Below, one piece after another: positions 1 to 12,614 of a stretch of DNA of 64,000 nt (position 1 is the stretch's first letter; each line of letters opens with the position of its first letter). The stretch is taken from positions 372,001 to 436,000 of the forward strand of contig JBAMDO010000048.1 of assembly GCA_037074765.1 (NCBI GenBank), written 5' to 3'. Source of the DNA: Mansonella perstans (lineage: Eukaryota; Nematoda; Chromadorea; Rhabditida; Onchocercidae). The translations under genes and the position numbers were made by a program. The notes beneath the pieces are model-generated. The model searched no databases, was not told where the DNA came from, and saw nothing but the letters and a program-made list of their open reading frames with translations.

Positions 1-3000
1 ATTTACAAATTCTGCATGAATGAGTCCACCTTGCCCACAACTGAATATGGCATCGTCATCGCCACTAGTACTGAAACAATTATAATGGCATTCATAAAAA
101 TGACAGCGTTAAGAATTCGGAAAAGATACCCCCCCTCAACTGTCAAATTCTGGAATAACGTAAGCAGAAGCGAAGCATCTCGCATTGTAATGAACATGTA
201 AATCATATTTCTAAATATTTCCACTATATCAAAAACATAGATAGCAGCGCAAAAATAGAATACCGGAACGTTCTCCTTGAAAATCTAGTGTTTACTTCAG
301 ACAGTTGGCTGGAAGTTAAATCGTCAGTTTCTGGGTAAAAACTTTCGTTAGAGCATACCTGAAAATGCGATTTTAAAAATGGATCAATTTCGACGTCGCG
401 TACTCCCCAAACTTAAAAGAAAGGCTGGATACAAGCCGTGGTGGTGGCTAAAATAATGAACGGTATTACTGATCATCTAGGGTCCGGAATTAAAACACTT
501 AATACAAATGAAAAATTACCAAATTGCGTTGTTCAGAACGGCTGACATCAAAAATAACTGCGTGCTCTCTTGTTATGGCATTTTTTGAAGCACGCGAAAA
601 TTCACCCATATTGTAACTTTTCGACACCGGTACTTGTAGTTCATTTACAGTCATCTAGAAAGGACAGATGAAGACAAAATCAGTTTCCAAATACTGACTA
701 AGGAATTATCAGTCAACTCTGAGAAGACTACTACCTTTCCGGACAGGTTTGCTGATTACAATTTTTTTTGGACAGTGTTATTCAAAGTTATAACTTCACG
801 TCCATCTTTTTTTTGAAACTATAGTTTTTGCCTTATATTACAAATGCATTTACCGAGTGTACATTTGAAGAATGATCGATAACTTGCAGAAGGGGGACTG
901 CAAAAGTCGGTATTGAAGGTAGTGATATGGTACGGCGAGGAGCTGAACTAATGCAAGGAAAATCCTAAAAAAATGAAAGTATATAATAACAGAATGCTGA
1001 GTAGCTTTAGAAATAATTTTATATTCTAAGAAATACAATTTTTTTCACAGAATGCTTTTTTACAAGTGAAAACCTGCACAAATTCCCAAACACATAAAAA
1101 AGTCCCTAAGAAAATCATAAAATTCGAGCAAAAATTTTGTAATAGAGTGTATAAGTTTGGACATGCTATACAAAATACTTCATTTCTTTGCAGCTGCATT
1201 TTTGTTATTCGAAGATTTAATTTAAAAAATTTCGCTTATAAAAATTAAATTTAAAAAATTTCGCAGCTCAAGCCCACTAATAATGGGAAGGTTGACATGA
1301 GGCTATAATTAAGAGACTCTAGATGTATCAATATTAGTCTGACTTGACTGAAACTAACAATGAAGACAGAGGAATTATTAGCAGCATTCTTCATCCCTAA
1401 CCGTAACTTTTCGCGTTCAGTTTTTTCGATGAATTTTTTTCTCTTGTATGCTATAGTATCATGAGGCCATTCTAGATCCTGAAACAAAGTTCCACTCAGC
1501 TTTCAGCCCGCATCCAATCGACTTAGCTCTGCCGTATGATTTGCAACACTTAAAAAAGATCCTGCCCACCGTGAGTAAACAGTCTAGAAAATCGAAATAT
1601 CAGATTCAAGTTGTATCCGGTAGAAATCTTTCGTATAACTTTATTTAAGTGAATTACAATTTAAATAATTCTTCATGAATCTGTTCGATATACTGTTCGT
1701 GATAAAAAAAAAAAAAAAAAAAAAAAAAAAACAAACCTTAATCATAAAACCACAACCAACAATAAGGAACAAAAGAAATCCCATACAAAGAAGAGCAGTA
1801 CGCCAACCAAACTTTGCAAAAAGCTAAACAAAAAATTGAGAATATGATGGAAGTCATGTAGTATCTCAGAAAGACAGAACAACAACTGAGCTACTATGCG
1901 AATCGAATACTAGAAATTGTAAATCAGCAAAATTAATGAGCCATTTAAAAACTCTTCAAACGAGATTGAACTAACCATTTCGATAAGTGGTGCAAGAATA
2001 AAAGTACCCGTGCCGGAGCCACAAACAGCAATACCCGTTGCTATAGCTCTTTTTTTCTTTAAAAAAATAAATTAAATGAATGTCATATACCAGAATATAC
2101 TAGCACTTGTTCATTGTAAAAACGGAATCAGACTAAAATGACCCAAGAGAAAGAGAACTGTACTTGAAAATAATAAGTGACTGCAACAATAGCACTATTA
2201 AAGCAAAAGCTTAAGCCAATGCCCGTAATTACGGCAAATGAAAGCAAAAAATGCCAAATACTAAATGCGAAAGAAGATATCAGTCCACCTCCAGCTGCTA
2301 TCAATCCACCAATAATTGTCATACGTCTGCAAGAATACTTACTTCGAAGATATACGACGATATATTCAAAACAATGCAAAAAAGCTAATCCGTAACCCAG
2401 ATATATAACGCATTTCGTATTCCAAATACTACAAATGACCAAAAGAAATACAGACCGACAATCATATATATCGGTTAAAGCTCCAGCAAGCGGCCCTGAC
2501 AACAACGGTATTGATAAAAAAACTGATCCAACAATACCAGACATTGTTTTTGTTACATTAAAGTATTCTTGAATTTCCGAGAACATGATACCAAATGAAA
2601 ATGAAATTCCTGCAAACACTGAAAGTTGATTAAACACTGTAAAAATTGATCTTACTGTTGAAAGACCTTTTTTATAAAACCTATGCATATTAATCTCCCT
2701 ACTAACTTATGACATGAATAATTAATGTAGTCTAAATTTCGTGAAAATTACCATGACTAAATGTGTGTATGTTTCAGTTGCAATTTTGCTGTTGAAGAAT
2801 TTGAAATAAATCATGAAATTACTAACAAACAAATTCAGGTATATAGATGATATTCGGAAGTGATATGCTCACCGTCACAAATAAAATGAATAAGAAAAGA
2901 TGCAAGAACGATGACCCATCCATAGCCACCGTCTGGTGGAACTGGTTCTTCTGTTGACGATGAACATGTAGATTCTACATCACCTGGAAATGAAACATAT

Positions 3001-4072
3001 TAAAATTTAATGAAGTGCTGTATAAATATCTTGGGACTATGTGTTAATCGTACTCATATGAGTATCCGATAAAAAAAGCTATCAGAAAATTAACAACTGT
3101 ACTTGCAAATATCAAGAGTAAAAATTTAAAAAACTAGTAGTCGCAGTAATTTTTCGACGGCAAGGAACCACTCCATGATTTGAGCCATAATTAATATAAA
3201 CAGTTACGCATCTTTTTTAAGGTTTAAAACTAAATAAACATTCGGAAAGAAAATAAGCTATTTTAATTTCATAACTTCATAGAAAAAACCATTACAATTG
3301 CCGCGCGAAGAAAACCGTGCCGAATCCTTTCCTAATTGCACTACGTGTAAATGGTCGTCATACAACTGGTAATTCTGCAAACGGAAAGTAAGTAGTAAAT
3401 ATAAACAATTAATGCAAGTAACAATGATGAAAGAAGATGTGTATACACCTAGATGATTTGCAATCAAATTCTCCGTAATCTAAATGTTGAATATTGAAAA
3501 TAAAAATTGGTCTTATGCAAGTGGGACAAAAACAAGCATTTATTTTTGTTTCAATATGCGGAAGACTGGGAAATGTCGAAATCTTTCAATTTTTTGTTAG
3601 TTTTCGCATTTCTTTATTCACATTTTTCACTTTGTCAAAAGTAAGAAAAGGAATATAACTACTAAAAAATACACTACACTAATGCATGCATCAGCTTTCA
3701 ATATCATGGTTGAAAATGTGAAAAACAAATAAATAGATTAAAAATTACTATTCTTATCAAATCTCCGATAAAAATGGTAATGTCTACGGATAAAGTGGTA
3801 TGTAAGAAATCATTTTTCGTTCTTCATCAACTGGTGGTTAATTTAAAAGAAATGAATGAAAAGCTAAAGTTATTAAGATTATTCATTCTTTCCCAAGAGT
3901 TTATCTACTACAATCATTGGAACAAACTGCTTAACAGAAAAGCATTGTATAAAATGAACATCTTCATTTTAAGGAAACAGTGACAAACCTCAGAATGAAC
4001 AGGAATGCAGTTCGAGAGAGCTGCTTCCACATTTCTTTTTCTTGTACCAACTTCCTCCTCTCTGTCCAACAT
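1..4072 (-). CDS. SLC16/monocarboxylate-transporter-like MFS protein (N-terminal part, runs off left edge)
   Basis: Predicted plasma-membrane transporter of the SLC16 (monocarboxylate) branch of the MFS; the substrate cannot be told. Exons in transcript order: 4072-3989, 3374-3290, 2983-2873, 2609-2456, 2326-2164, 2056-1976, 1823-1737, 1478-1359, 654-520, 358-264, 70-7. All join in phase and give about 393 residues. The family signature PPDGGYGW is at residues 72-79, at the start of TM1, followed by an ISFSFGIMFSEIQEYFNV stretch typical of the TM1-TM2 region. Six hydrophobic segments follow, the last around WRTALLCMGFLLFLIVG. Then comes a long charged loop (exons 8-11, with EREKLRLG and GEFSRASKNAITRE), matching the cytosolic loop between the two six-helix halves. 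The second half lies outside the window. The start was chosen at 4072 because it opens the first exon 20 nt after a strong acceptor. The family call is firm; exon 11 (ends 7, donor gtaaat) is the least sure. Confidence 0.88.
1704..1731. repeat. A28 homopolymer beside a transporter exon
   Basis: A run of about 28 A directly downstream (on the gene strand, poly-T) of the splice donor of transporter exon 7. It is prone to length change or assembly error. Confidence 0.8.
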
Positions 4073-4096
4073 TAAGAGGAAAATTGATTATCCTAA
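4073..4096 (-). promoter_or_regulatory. Likely spliced-leader acceptor and 5' UTR of the transporter gene
   Basis: On the minus strand a pyrimidine-rich run ending in tttatttag is cut at 4093. It leaves a 20-nt leader before the ATG at 4072. There is no upstream exon that obviously joins here, so this is better read as an outron/spliced-leader acceptor than as an intron end. That is an inference from the position and from known nematode biology. Confidence 0.5.
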
Positions 4097-6273
4097 ATAA
4101 ACAAAGAAATAAATTGAAAGATCTACTGCACCTGGAAGAATATATAAGATTGATTATATGCAAATTATCACGACAAAATTTTTAAGCCTAATTGTTGGCA
4201 CCTCATTCATTCTATCATCAAATTAAATTTCACTGTGAAATTGTTGGAATCAATAAAATTAATGAATCTATCAATGTGGCCATACTCGAAACTGTATGAC
4301 GGCAAAAATGATCCAGAAAAAAACAAAAAATAATACTAGCTATTTAGACAGATTGAGCAAAAAAAAATCATTTCCTTTGGTGGAAAAAATATTGGAAATC
4401 AATAAAGCACATAAATAAATTTAATTCTTGAAACAAATTTTATTGCCTGGATTTTACGTAGATAATTGCGCAAATCTTCCCCTCGGGTGAACGTAAATTG
4501 CCTTTTACCGCATTATTTAGTATTTACAATGCTATTTTTGTGCATCTCTCAAGCTCTGAACACTTTACAATGCCTATAGTCTTTAAAATTTTCTTCACAC
4601 TCTCTCACACTTTTGAATTCGAGAATTTTGCAATGAGCATTCTCGTCACTTACTTCTGAGGGTTATGGAGCACTTAGAGATACAATGTCATTAATGCCAA
4701 ATTTCGGCATGTCAACATTGGCATCAGATTATTGTGCCGAAATATTCTTCGGCTTGAACGGAAATGAAAGGTGCAGAGGAATGGGAGTGATTTGATAAGC
4801 AGCTAGTATTGCATCCAGGAATCCCGAGATTTCTATTTTACACGAGTTCTTAAGACTGACGGCTAGTAATTGCATCCAGGAGTCCCGAGATTTCTACTTT
4901 ATACGAGTTCTTAAGACTGGTGATGATGATGTTTTTCCACTTTGCTGAGATGGTATCTCTGTTGTTATTAATTGTCAATGCAAAGTTCTCTTGAAATCGG
5001 AAGTCTAACAAGATTTTCAATTTCAGTCATTTCCACCAGTGTTAGAACTGAAAGAGATCCTTACTTCAGTCATATCATAGAAAGCTTTAGACGACTCTCT
5101 GCTTATTTAGTGGACGTAATGAAAGTAAAGTTAAATGTGCAACACAGTTACCTTAGATTTAAAATATACTTCAATACTGGAATTATAAAGACTGTAGCTA
5201 AATATTCAAATTAACGGTGGACTTGTTTTAACTGTCTGTTTAAGTTCATTTGAACCATCTCGATATGATGAGGACAATACCGGAGTTTATTAAATCATGC
5301 AAGTACAATTATACAGTAGTAAATTTAGAAAAATCAAGCTAATTTGGTGGTGGAATTCATGCGCATTGCTCAGATCTTCAGACGATGGCGCTTCAATTCG
5401 TATGCATTGGCATACCACAGTGGAAAAATTCATTGCGCCCATTGAGCGCTTTTCCAAAAAAAAAAAAAAAAAAAAAAATCGTTTTGATTTTTATGTTTTA
5501 AGAAAGAAAGTAATGGTACTCAAAATCTAGGAAAATTACAGGAGACAAATTACAGAAATTACAGGAGAGTTTGGTTGATCGGAGCAAAATTGTTGGTGCT
5601 GGCAAAATTGGAAATTAGTCCCTTTGCTGGTTATACAATCTGCTTTGTATTGATGAATAAGGAGGATGCAAATGAATACATCCAGTGATCAATTTTCATA
5701 AATTGAAGAAAAAAAAACGCTTGCCGAGAGTTTTCATTAAGAGACAACACGATTCGAATAAAAGAACGTAGTAATTGAGTAAATCAAGGAGATGTATTTT
5801 GCAGTATAAATACAGAGAAGATATTTTATATTTCGAAGTAATTGTTAAATACAAAATCACTAAATTAAATCATTATTATTTATACCTTGGAATATTTAAT
5901 TTGAATGTTGCACTTCACATATCGAAAATGCTTTGAAGCATATACTTCCTAGTGATATCTTAATTTCTCTTCAATTTGCAAAATTCATGTAATGAGCAAA
6001 GTGTTTCAGGATGCTCCACCACCACCACCACCAAGCATCATAAAAAATAACATAAAGCAAATGTGGTATTCCACAATGTATCATGTGAGGATACGATTAG
6101 TAGTATTATTAAAAGTATTTATTAAGTAGTTATGGTCCTTTACCATAGTAATAATAAGTCAATTATCAATCTGCCGATAACTTAACCAAGAAGCAAATCA
6201 ATAGATATTGAGAATATGAAAATATAACGATAAGCAGTATTTTGAAATGCTGTTTCGCATTTACCAAATGAAG
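4097..6273. other. Non-coding stretch with a 60-bp tandem duplication
   Basis: No recognisable coding exon. It holds the two-copy repeat at 4802-4919, small self-complementary motifs near 4688-4752, and A/T runs (for example 5457-5478). Short open frames here look unremarkable. Confidence 0.5.
4802..4919. repeat. Two-copy direct tandem repeat, about 60-bp period
   Basis: Copies at 4802-4858 and 4862-4919 both begin gctagta and end gagttcttaagactg. They differ at only a few positions and by one inserted base. This is a recent local duplication with no open frame or known element match. Confidence 0.85.
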
Positions 6274-6717
6274 TTGAGTTGAAGGATTTCTTATTTAATG
6301 CAAAAGCACTTACAGGTAGAAAAATTCCTTCTCTAAATGGTTTTATTCCTGTAGAATTTTATGAAACGAAGCAAAATGTTGACAACGAAAAGCTTATTGC
6401 AAAAGGCCATTGCCTACTGTCATTAGAGGATCTCTCGGAGACGAATATTCATTCAGGTAAGCCAAGATAATAAACAATATTGACTTTTCAGAAGCTTAAA
6501 ATTTAGTAGAGCGATGAAAAAAGCTATTATTCATAAAGCTTGCCACTGCCTACTCTTTCCCATAATTTGTTAATTAGGGTTTGGAAGTAACAGGAAAGTG
6601 GAAGGGAAATCGTTACAATATTTCGAAATTGTGTTGAAACAGAGAAATCAAACTAACTTCCCAAAAAGAGGAGAAATATATGTTGTCTGCAATTCAGAAA
6701 CACATTTTAAAGAATAA
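6274..6717 (+). CDS. Candidate 3' end of an unidentified plus-strand gene (two exons)
   Basis: I do not recognise the family. Two open stretches join in phase. The first runs from about 6274 to 6456 and ends at donor G|GTAAGC. The second runs from 6578, after acceptor ttaattag, to a TAA at 6715-6717. The spliced product reads like real protein (…LKDFLFNAKALTGRKIPSL…, then QYFEIVLKQRN and GEIYVVCNSE) and has about 108 residues. A poly(A) signal AATAAA at 6713-6718 overlaps the stop. There is no ATG in frame. An in-frame TGA at 6243-6245 means the first exon must open at a weak acceptor near 6273 or 6278, so earlier exons would be needed; I could not find them. It is the only plus-strand gene candidate between the transporter and the PP1 subunit. 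It could also be a chance open frame or a gene remnant. Confidence 0.42.
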
Positions 6718-6718
6718 A
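6713..6718 (+). promoter_or_regulatory. Possible poly(A) signal of the candidate plus-strand gene
   Basis: AATAAA overlapping the TAA stop of the open frame that ends at 6717. It is followed by an A-rich run. Such signals are common by chance in AT-rich DNA. Confidence 0.3.
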
Positions 6719-9225
6719 AAAAATTCATTAGTTGGCATTGGATTCTTGTATCACTGAAAGAATCCATTTTATATTACAGATTTATCAGCAAATTTCATTT
6801 TTTAAACGGATGAAAAGTTTGCTTTAACTGCAAAATCAAATCATCGAATATACAGTGTTTAAGTTTAATAGACTTGGCTAAAAGACAAAACATCCATGAA
6901 AATGGATTCTTACTAATTGTCATATCCGCAAAACGATATATTTTTCAGCCCTGGAAAGCCTTAGAACCCCAATGATTTTTATGTTGTTATTGCTTATAAT
7001 TTGGCAAGTTTTTGTTCTGGAAAAAATATTTGATCACGTTACAAAATATTGATTTAAAATTTTGAACAAATTTCAGTAGTGTTGTGCGTGAGAAATAAAA
7101 ACTTCAAGTTATGGAACAAAGTGTTAAGATGATGCTTAGCACTAATCACAGACAATGAACAGAAAAAAAGTGTGCACTGCAGATAATCAACATTAATTCA
7201 ACTTATCATCGATAAATTTCCAAGGAAAAAATAGCAAAATGAATAGTTCCGAACCGTTTCATCGAAAAAAATTTCGCAAACAAAGTGATTCTATGATATG
7301 CGCTCCCAAACAAAAAGTTCATAGCATCAAAAAAGTGCTAAAAAAAAAAATTTCACCAAATAGCAACATTTAATTCAAGAGCAAACGAAGGGTAGAACAG
7401 AAGATAGAGATGGAGATTCTCTATAGAAAGGAAATAGAAATCTTGAATAGCGTTCCAGCTATTTGATCAAAAAAGTTAAACAAGCAGTGTTAAACCAGCG
7501 CTTTAAACATCAACCACCATTACATGAATATTTCTTGCTATTCGTTTTTCCAACAAATTGGATAGTTCAAATGATAATTTTACTGAAGTAGGTTTATCCA
7601 AAAGATTATTCATTGCTATTGTGACAATCACAAAAACAATTTATTTTTACATCACTGTCAAAAAAATTTTGCACACATTCGAAGACAAAATTTTATCGCT
7701 AGAAATAACACATTTATTTGTAACTTTTTACTTAAATCGTAGGAAATTCTTCCAAAAATAGAAGAATTTCCAAATGATTTCTTTCATGGTTCCTTTTAAT
7801 ATTCACATTTCCACACATGGTTTAGTTTTCATTGCATGTGTGAGATGCCAGCTTATCGTCATGATTAAAACAGGTGAGCAAGCATTGTCGACACTATAAG
7901 TACATCTGTGAGTGCTAAAAACGGAGATATGCAACGGCAAATTGTAAACAGTAAAATCTGAGATTTCCATAACTTTTTGAACAAAAAATTAGCCTTCGAA
8001 TAATAAATGGCAATTAGCGTAGTATTAAATTTTAAAAATTTTCAAAAATCAATGTAAGAATAAAAACGTCATTTGCTTTCATACTGTTAATTACATTAGC
8101 TTAGTAATATCTAGAGTTCCACATTACGCTTGCCTAATGAACCTATTCCGATGGGGAAAACAACTCATGATAGTCTTTAGACAATGCATGAGGAATAGGC
8201 TATTGATGTTGGATTCTATGTTCATACCTAGATCGTTTGACTTGTCCAATCAAAACTAATACACTTATAAAAAATATTCAGTAGCGTTTACAAAGGTAGA
8301 GCCTGCTTATGACAGCATATAGACAATGTACGAATAAATAAATGTATATTGATTAAATTAGTCAGAAGCATTTTATACCAAGCGCATTGAAATAAAATAG
8401 CTCTCACTGGCTTATTGGTTGGCTTTTTTGGCTTGGTAAGGCATATTTATCTGAAACAAAGAAATTGTAAGAAGCATTTACAGGTAAGAAAGGAAGTATG
8501 CGTATGTTTACAAGAATAACGAGAAATTTTAACCGACAGCAAGATGGAATATCTCATAATTAATAAAGAGGAAAAATCTTACCACCAGCAACGTATAAAA
8601 AATTTAGAAACTGATGAGTCCTACGCCTTTCTAAATTATCAACCAATAATCCAATTTAATCGTTACCCGTAAGAAATAGGAACAAGAAGGAATTGAAGAT
8701 AGTCAAATTAGACCGGAATTAAACCTTTTTCATTACGAAAACGTCAGTATTTCAAAGACCTAGAAGAATCCAATGCTTCAATTCGTACTATTTCTTTTTT
8801 TCCTTTAAATCACGGCACAATTATTTCAAAAACATTAATATTAATTGTCAGAATCATGAAACGAAACAGTAATATTAAACTGATGGCAATAATATAGTGA
8901 AGACAGAACAGTAGCAAATTATGATCTATCACTACTATCAACACAGTTCTTAGTAAAAAGAGAAAATAACTGAAATTTATACCAGTATAATCTTTCATCA
9001 AGTGACACTGTAAAAAAAATTGTAAAAGCAATTTAAATGAATGAATAAAGCTTTCCGATTCAAATGTATTGTTCTAATCCCACTAGTACTGTAGTGGAAT
9101 CAATCCGTATCAAATGAAGTGTATCACGAATTTCCCTAGGAAATTATGAATTTTATAGCAAAAGACCCATTATGCTAAGATCTATAAGCCCATGCAGAAC
9201 TGCCATTTGACAGCAATGCTTGCAA
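6719..9225. other. Intergenic DNA, no gene seen
   Basis: About 2.5 kb of AT-rich sequence. Open frames on both strands (for example around 7558-7761 and 8810-9031) are low-complexity F/I/K-rich translations with no domain or splice support. The right-hand part probably includes the end of the 3' UTR of the PP1 regulatory subunit gene, but no clear AATAAA was found for it. Confidence 0.5.
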
Positions 9226-9269
9226 AAGAATTTGATTCTTTTCCGCGGGGGGAAAAGAATCAAATTCTT
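9226..9269. repeat. Perfect 19-bp inverted repeat with 6-nt loop (hairpin) in the 3' UTR region
   Basis: The left arm at 9226-9244 begins aagaatttga. The right arm at 9251-9269 is its exact reverse complement. The loop is gcgggg, and the centre ccgcgg is itself palindromic. The hairpin starts 53 nt past the stop codon of the PP1 regulatory subunit gene, so the RNA of that gene would probably carry a long perfect stem. Confidence 0.9.
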
Positions 9270-9322
9270 ATATTCGTTTTTGGTGATGTTGAGTGGTGAC
9301 GTTGTTTTTAAGTTATAAAATT

Positions 9323-12300
9323 CTACCAATATGGACCCTCAGTTGATAAACTTCTCCACGCTGCAAATTTAGTCCAGTCATCAAATTCATACTTATATGC
9401 ATCATTGTTATCTTGTTTCCCGAATAATGATGATGTAGGCGATGACAATGTGGCAGCTGGCACTTTTTGGCTTGTCAGCACATAATTTCGACCATTGTTC
9501 GAATCCCAATATTGCTGCTGTTGTGTGTCACCTATAATTTCATTAAAATTACTCGATATATATGTATGCTTAAAACATTATTATATGCAGTTTGCTGTTA
9601 TAACATAAAAACGAAGTTAATTGACCGTGCCTTTGAGTACTAAGAGCTTTTAGTTCTAAGAGTATTCGCTGGTGTTATTTTTTACAGATAGTAAGTGGTA
9701 AGTAATGTAAAAGCAGTATTGACTTCTATCTAGTTAAGTTTAATACAATTTAAAATTCTGAATTATTTGTTATAGTTCTTATCGTCATGTTTTAAAAATA
9801 CTCCAAGCATTAAAAATTCAGCATCGAAAACATCATTGAAAATGTGTAAATTTTTCAAAGCACATTGATCCATTTAGGTTTTTATTTATTTCTTATAAAG
9901 TTGTGCAGAAATTTATGCCTCAATTTCTACCTTCAGAACAGCCGGTTTCAAAGCAAATGCAGAATTCAATTCGTGCATGTGGATCACAGCTATTGGTGGG
10001 CAATTCAACGTCAAAACTAAACGTATCATAAAAATTAGATGATGACGACTGATAAGTTGCCAAGCGATCCAGGAAACTTTTCCACCCATCGGATGTGAAG
10101 CGTACAAATACCTTCTTTGCAAATGTTATATTCTTGACCTAAAGTAAACAGGTAACAGAACAGTATAGTCTGATTAAAGTTTTGATTGAAGTTAGAGAAG
10201 GAGGGAAGAGCAATCGAAAATTTTCGCTTTTTTGTTATATTGAATTTAAATAACTGTAATTTTGAGAACAGTATTATTAGTGCAATTATCACTAAAAGCG
10301 ATAGAAATTTAGAAAAGAATTGAAAAGGAACCTTAATGGTGCCAATCATATGACATATTTCATTTTTAAGGACAACATTTTCCAGCGCAACAAATTCTCT
10401 TTCTAGGGTTTCACGAAACTTAGTGTATTCACTAGCCGGTTGCTTGAATGATATGACCCATGAAGCGGATGTCTGATGAGGTTTCTCGTTCTCATCTGTT
10501 TCTCCTAGCAATCGACGAATTACCTGAATACAAATTTGTAAATGAACTTATTGATTGAGCAAAGGCATTGAAAAAAAAAAAAAAACACAAAGGTATTTTT
10601 TAAAAAGAACGCATAGGTCTTCGTCCCCCATCATTATCTTCTCTCTGAGTTTATCTGACATTTCTTAATTGTTGCTGTCTTCATAAAATTAAACCAAAAG
10701 TCATTTTAAAACTTATGATAAATTTGAATGAGTTAATCGAGTAACGGTCATATAAATAAAAGAAACATACTGATGCACTAATAGTTGGTGGATAATCTGA
10801 AGGTTCGGTCATCACACGAATGGTGATCAGATCTTTACCGCAATCATCAGCAAAACGCACACTTTTATATGGTCCAGTAGCAACTTTCGTTGTATTAATA
10901 ACTGCATTTTCAGCAATCGCTGATAACTGATCTGATTCCTCTTGCGATATTGAATCAAAAATTCAAAATTATAATGTGATGAAAGCATTGAATGAATTTT
11001 TTATGCATTCAGGAAAATTAGTTGAATAGAATTCTTGCTTTCAGTTTCAATATATGCCGAACTCAAAGCATTTCTAGAATTAATGATAAATTGACTTACC
11101 ATCACTGTCCAAAGATTTTTCGAATATAACTGATGTAAACTGATATTTTTTCAATCCCTCTATATGTGTATTTCGTGAACTGATAAGGTCTAATCGATTA
11201 AGCGCGTCAGATTCGCTTCGTGATCGTACCTAAGAATAATTTGTGGGAAGTTTATATCCAAATGAAAATTTCAAAGTTGAAGTAGATAAGGAAAATTATC
11301 AAAGTGCATGCGTTTTCGTCGACAGGAAAGACGGGGCATTTTTAAGCATCAACTTTTACTAGCACAGGAATAGGTTGAAGGATTTACTACTGCAATGAAT
11401 AAACTGAAATCTCCATCCTGCCACTGATTGATTTAATTATATCTACAATGATAAACATTTCCCGAGATCTGTTTACTTCCATAATTAAGACCGAAGTAAT
11501 TATCAGGCATCAAAAACATCCACTAACTCTCAATAAAGATGATGTTGGATGTGTATTGACAATTGGAAATGATGCCGTACGACGGCATATAGTTGGAAAT
11601 AATGTTGATGATGATGGACCAAAACCAACAGATCGCAGATCACCTAAAAAATATTCACTTTTTTTAAATAACAAACAAATATCGTTGATGGTAAACTGTG
11701 TATTTAAAAAAACCGTTAGTTTAATGCACAGTCCTGATTTCATTTTTCTAATGCAAATATTTTCTAATTTCCTAATGCACATTTTCTGATTTCATTTTCA
11801 ACTTCACAACTCCCAGAATTTCATTTGCTTGCAGTTTCACCGCCTTATATGTTAACAGTCTTGTCATTTATTCCTTGTGGCTCAGATAGTCTACAAAACA
11901 GTTTTGTGTTATTATGCTTTTGTTTTCATATCCGTATTGCGCTCGGGCTACCTGTAATCATCGTTCAAACAACTGCTTCATTCCAATCATCCCACTCCGT
12001 GGGAAAGGAAGAGCAAACTATAAATCTTGATTTCCTGTTGGACACCAGTGCCAAAAAATCGAATTATTTTCCTTTGGTAAACTGAAGTGAGGAGAAAGTT
12101 ATAGTAAAATGAAAGAAATTAAAAATCACACATGTGATGTTTTTCTGCAATCAAAACATAAAGGAATTATCTTTTGAGATAGATTAAGAAAAGATAGATT
12201 AAGAAAAAAAAGGAAGTAAAATAAGAAAAGCAGGAAAGGTGAATAATCGCTAAAATAAATTGTGTTATTAATTGGCGGTTTTCCAACGAGTATGTAATCA

Positions 12301-12601
12301 CATGGAAGAAATTGGAAACGAATTAATCGTTGTTTTAATCTGAAATTTGATCTGCAATTGTTGCACAAGGCTTCCAGTAATCTCTATATTGGAAATTTCA
12401 ATGGCGACTAACAAAAGTAAGCCATTTTCAATTTACAGCTTCAATTGATCTTTAATTTTGGACTGGTTAGTTCGCTTTAACTTTTACGATTTAAAAATCA
12501 GAATTGCATAAAGCAAAATGTTATGATCCATTTTCTGAACTGAACGAAAATTTACCTCGCAACCAATCCTTCGACAAATCTGATCTTATTGCGCACTGCA
12601 T
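9323..12601 (-). CDS. Protein phosphatase 1 regulatory subunit 3-like (glycogen-targeting, CBM21)
   Basis: Predicted scaffold that brings the PP1 catalytic subunit to glycogen and glycogen-metabolising enzymes in the cytosol. Exons: 12601-12556, 11643-11528, 11229-11100, 10940-10771, 10523-10332, 10138-9931, 9531-9323. They total 1071 nt in one frame, giving 356 residues, near the usual size for the family. The PP1-docking motif KSVRF (K-x-V-x-F, then AD) is at residues 123-127. The CBM21 domain spans about 215-340: VKNITFAKKVFVRFTSDGWK at its start, then DTFSFDVELP, RIEFCICFE and the sugar-binding YWDSNNGRNY. The tail AAWRSLSTEGPYW before the stop is typical of the family. An N-terminal RRTASFP resembles the basic/Ser phospho-sites of relatives. 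The first exon (15 codons) rests on phase match and position only. From memory, C. elegans has one X-linked homologue. Confidence 0.92.
12176..12212. repeat. Short tandem repeat, 15-bp unit
   Basis: The unit gatagattaagaaaa occurs twice in a row, followed by an A/G-rich run. It sits in the first intron (11644-12555) of the PP1 regulatory subunit gene. Confidence 0.7.
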
Positions 12602-12614
12602 ATCCACAACTAAA
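12602..12614 (-). promoter_or_regulatory. Likely spliced-leader acceptor of the PP1 subunit gene
   Basis: On the minus strand ctttcttttag ends at 12610, leaving eight bases before the ATG at 12601. This could be a trans-splice acceptor. It could also be an internal acceptor if an unseen exon lies upstream, since the frame is open through it. Confidence 0.45.

Noticed and set aside
4686..4796. Plus-strand 36-codon frame with sensible residues and small hairpins (gccgaa…ttcggc)
   Set aside because: Too short, has no splice or homology support, and is followed directly by the tandem repeat.
9490..9515. gttcgaatccc motif resembling a tRNA T-loop
   Set aside because: It lies inside the last coding exon of the CBM21 protein, and no acceptor stem or D-arm is present around it.
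11448..12085. Plus-strand open frames of 113 and 86 codons
   Set aside because: The first is the shadow of exon 2 (11528-11643) of the PP1 regulatory subunit gene on the other strand. The second lies in its first intron and has no recognisable feature.
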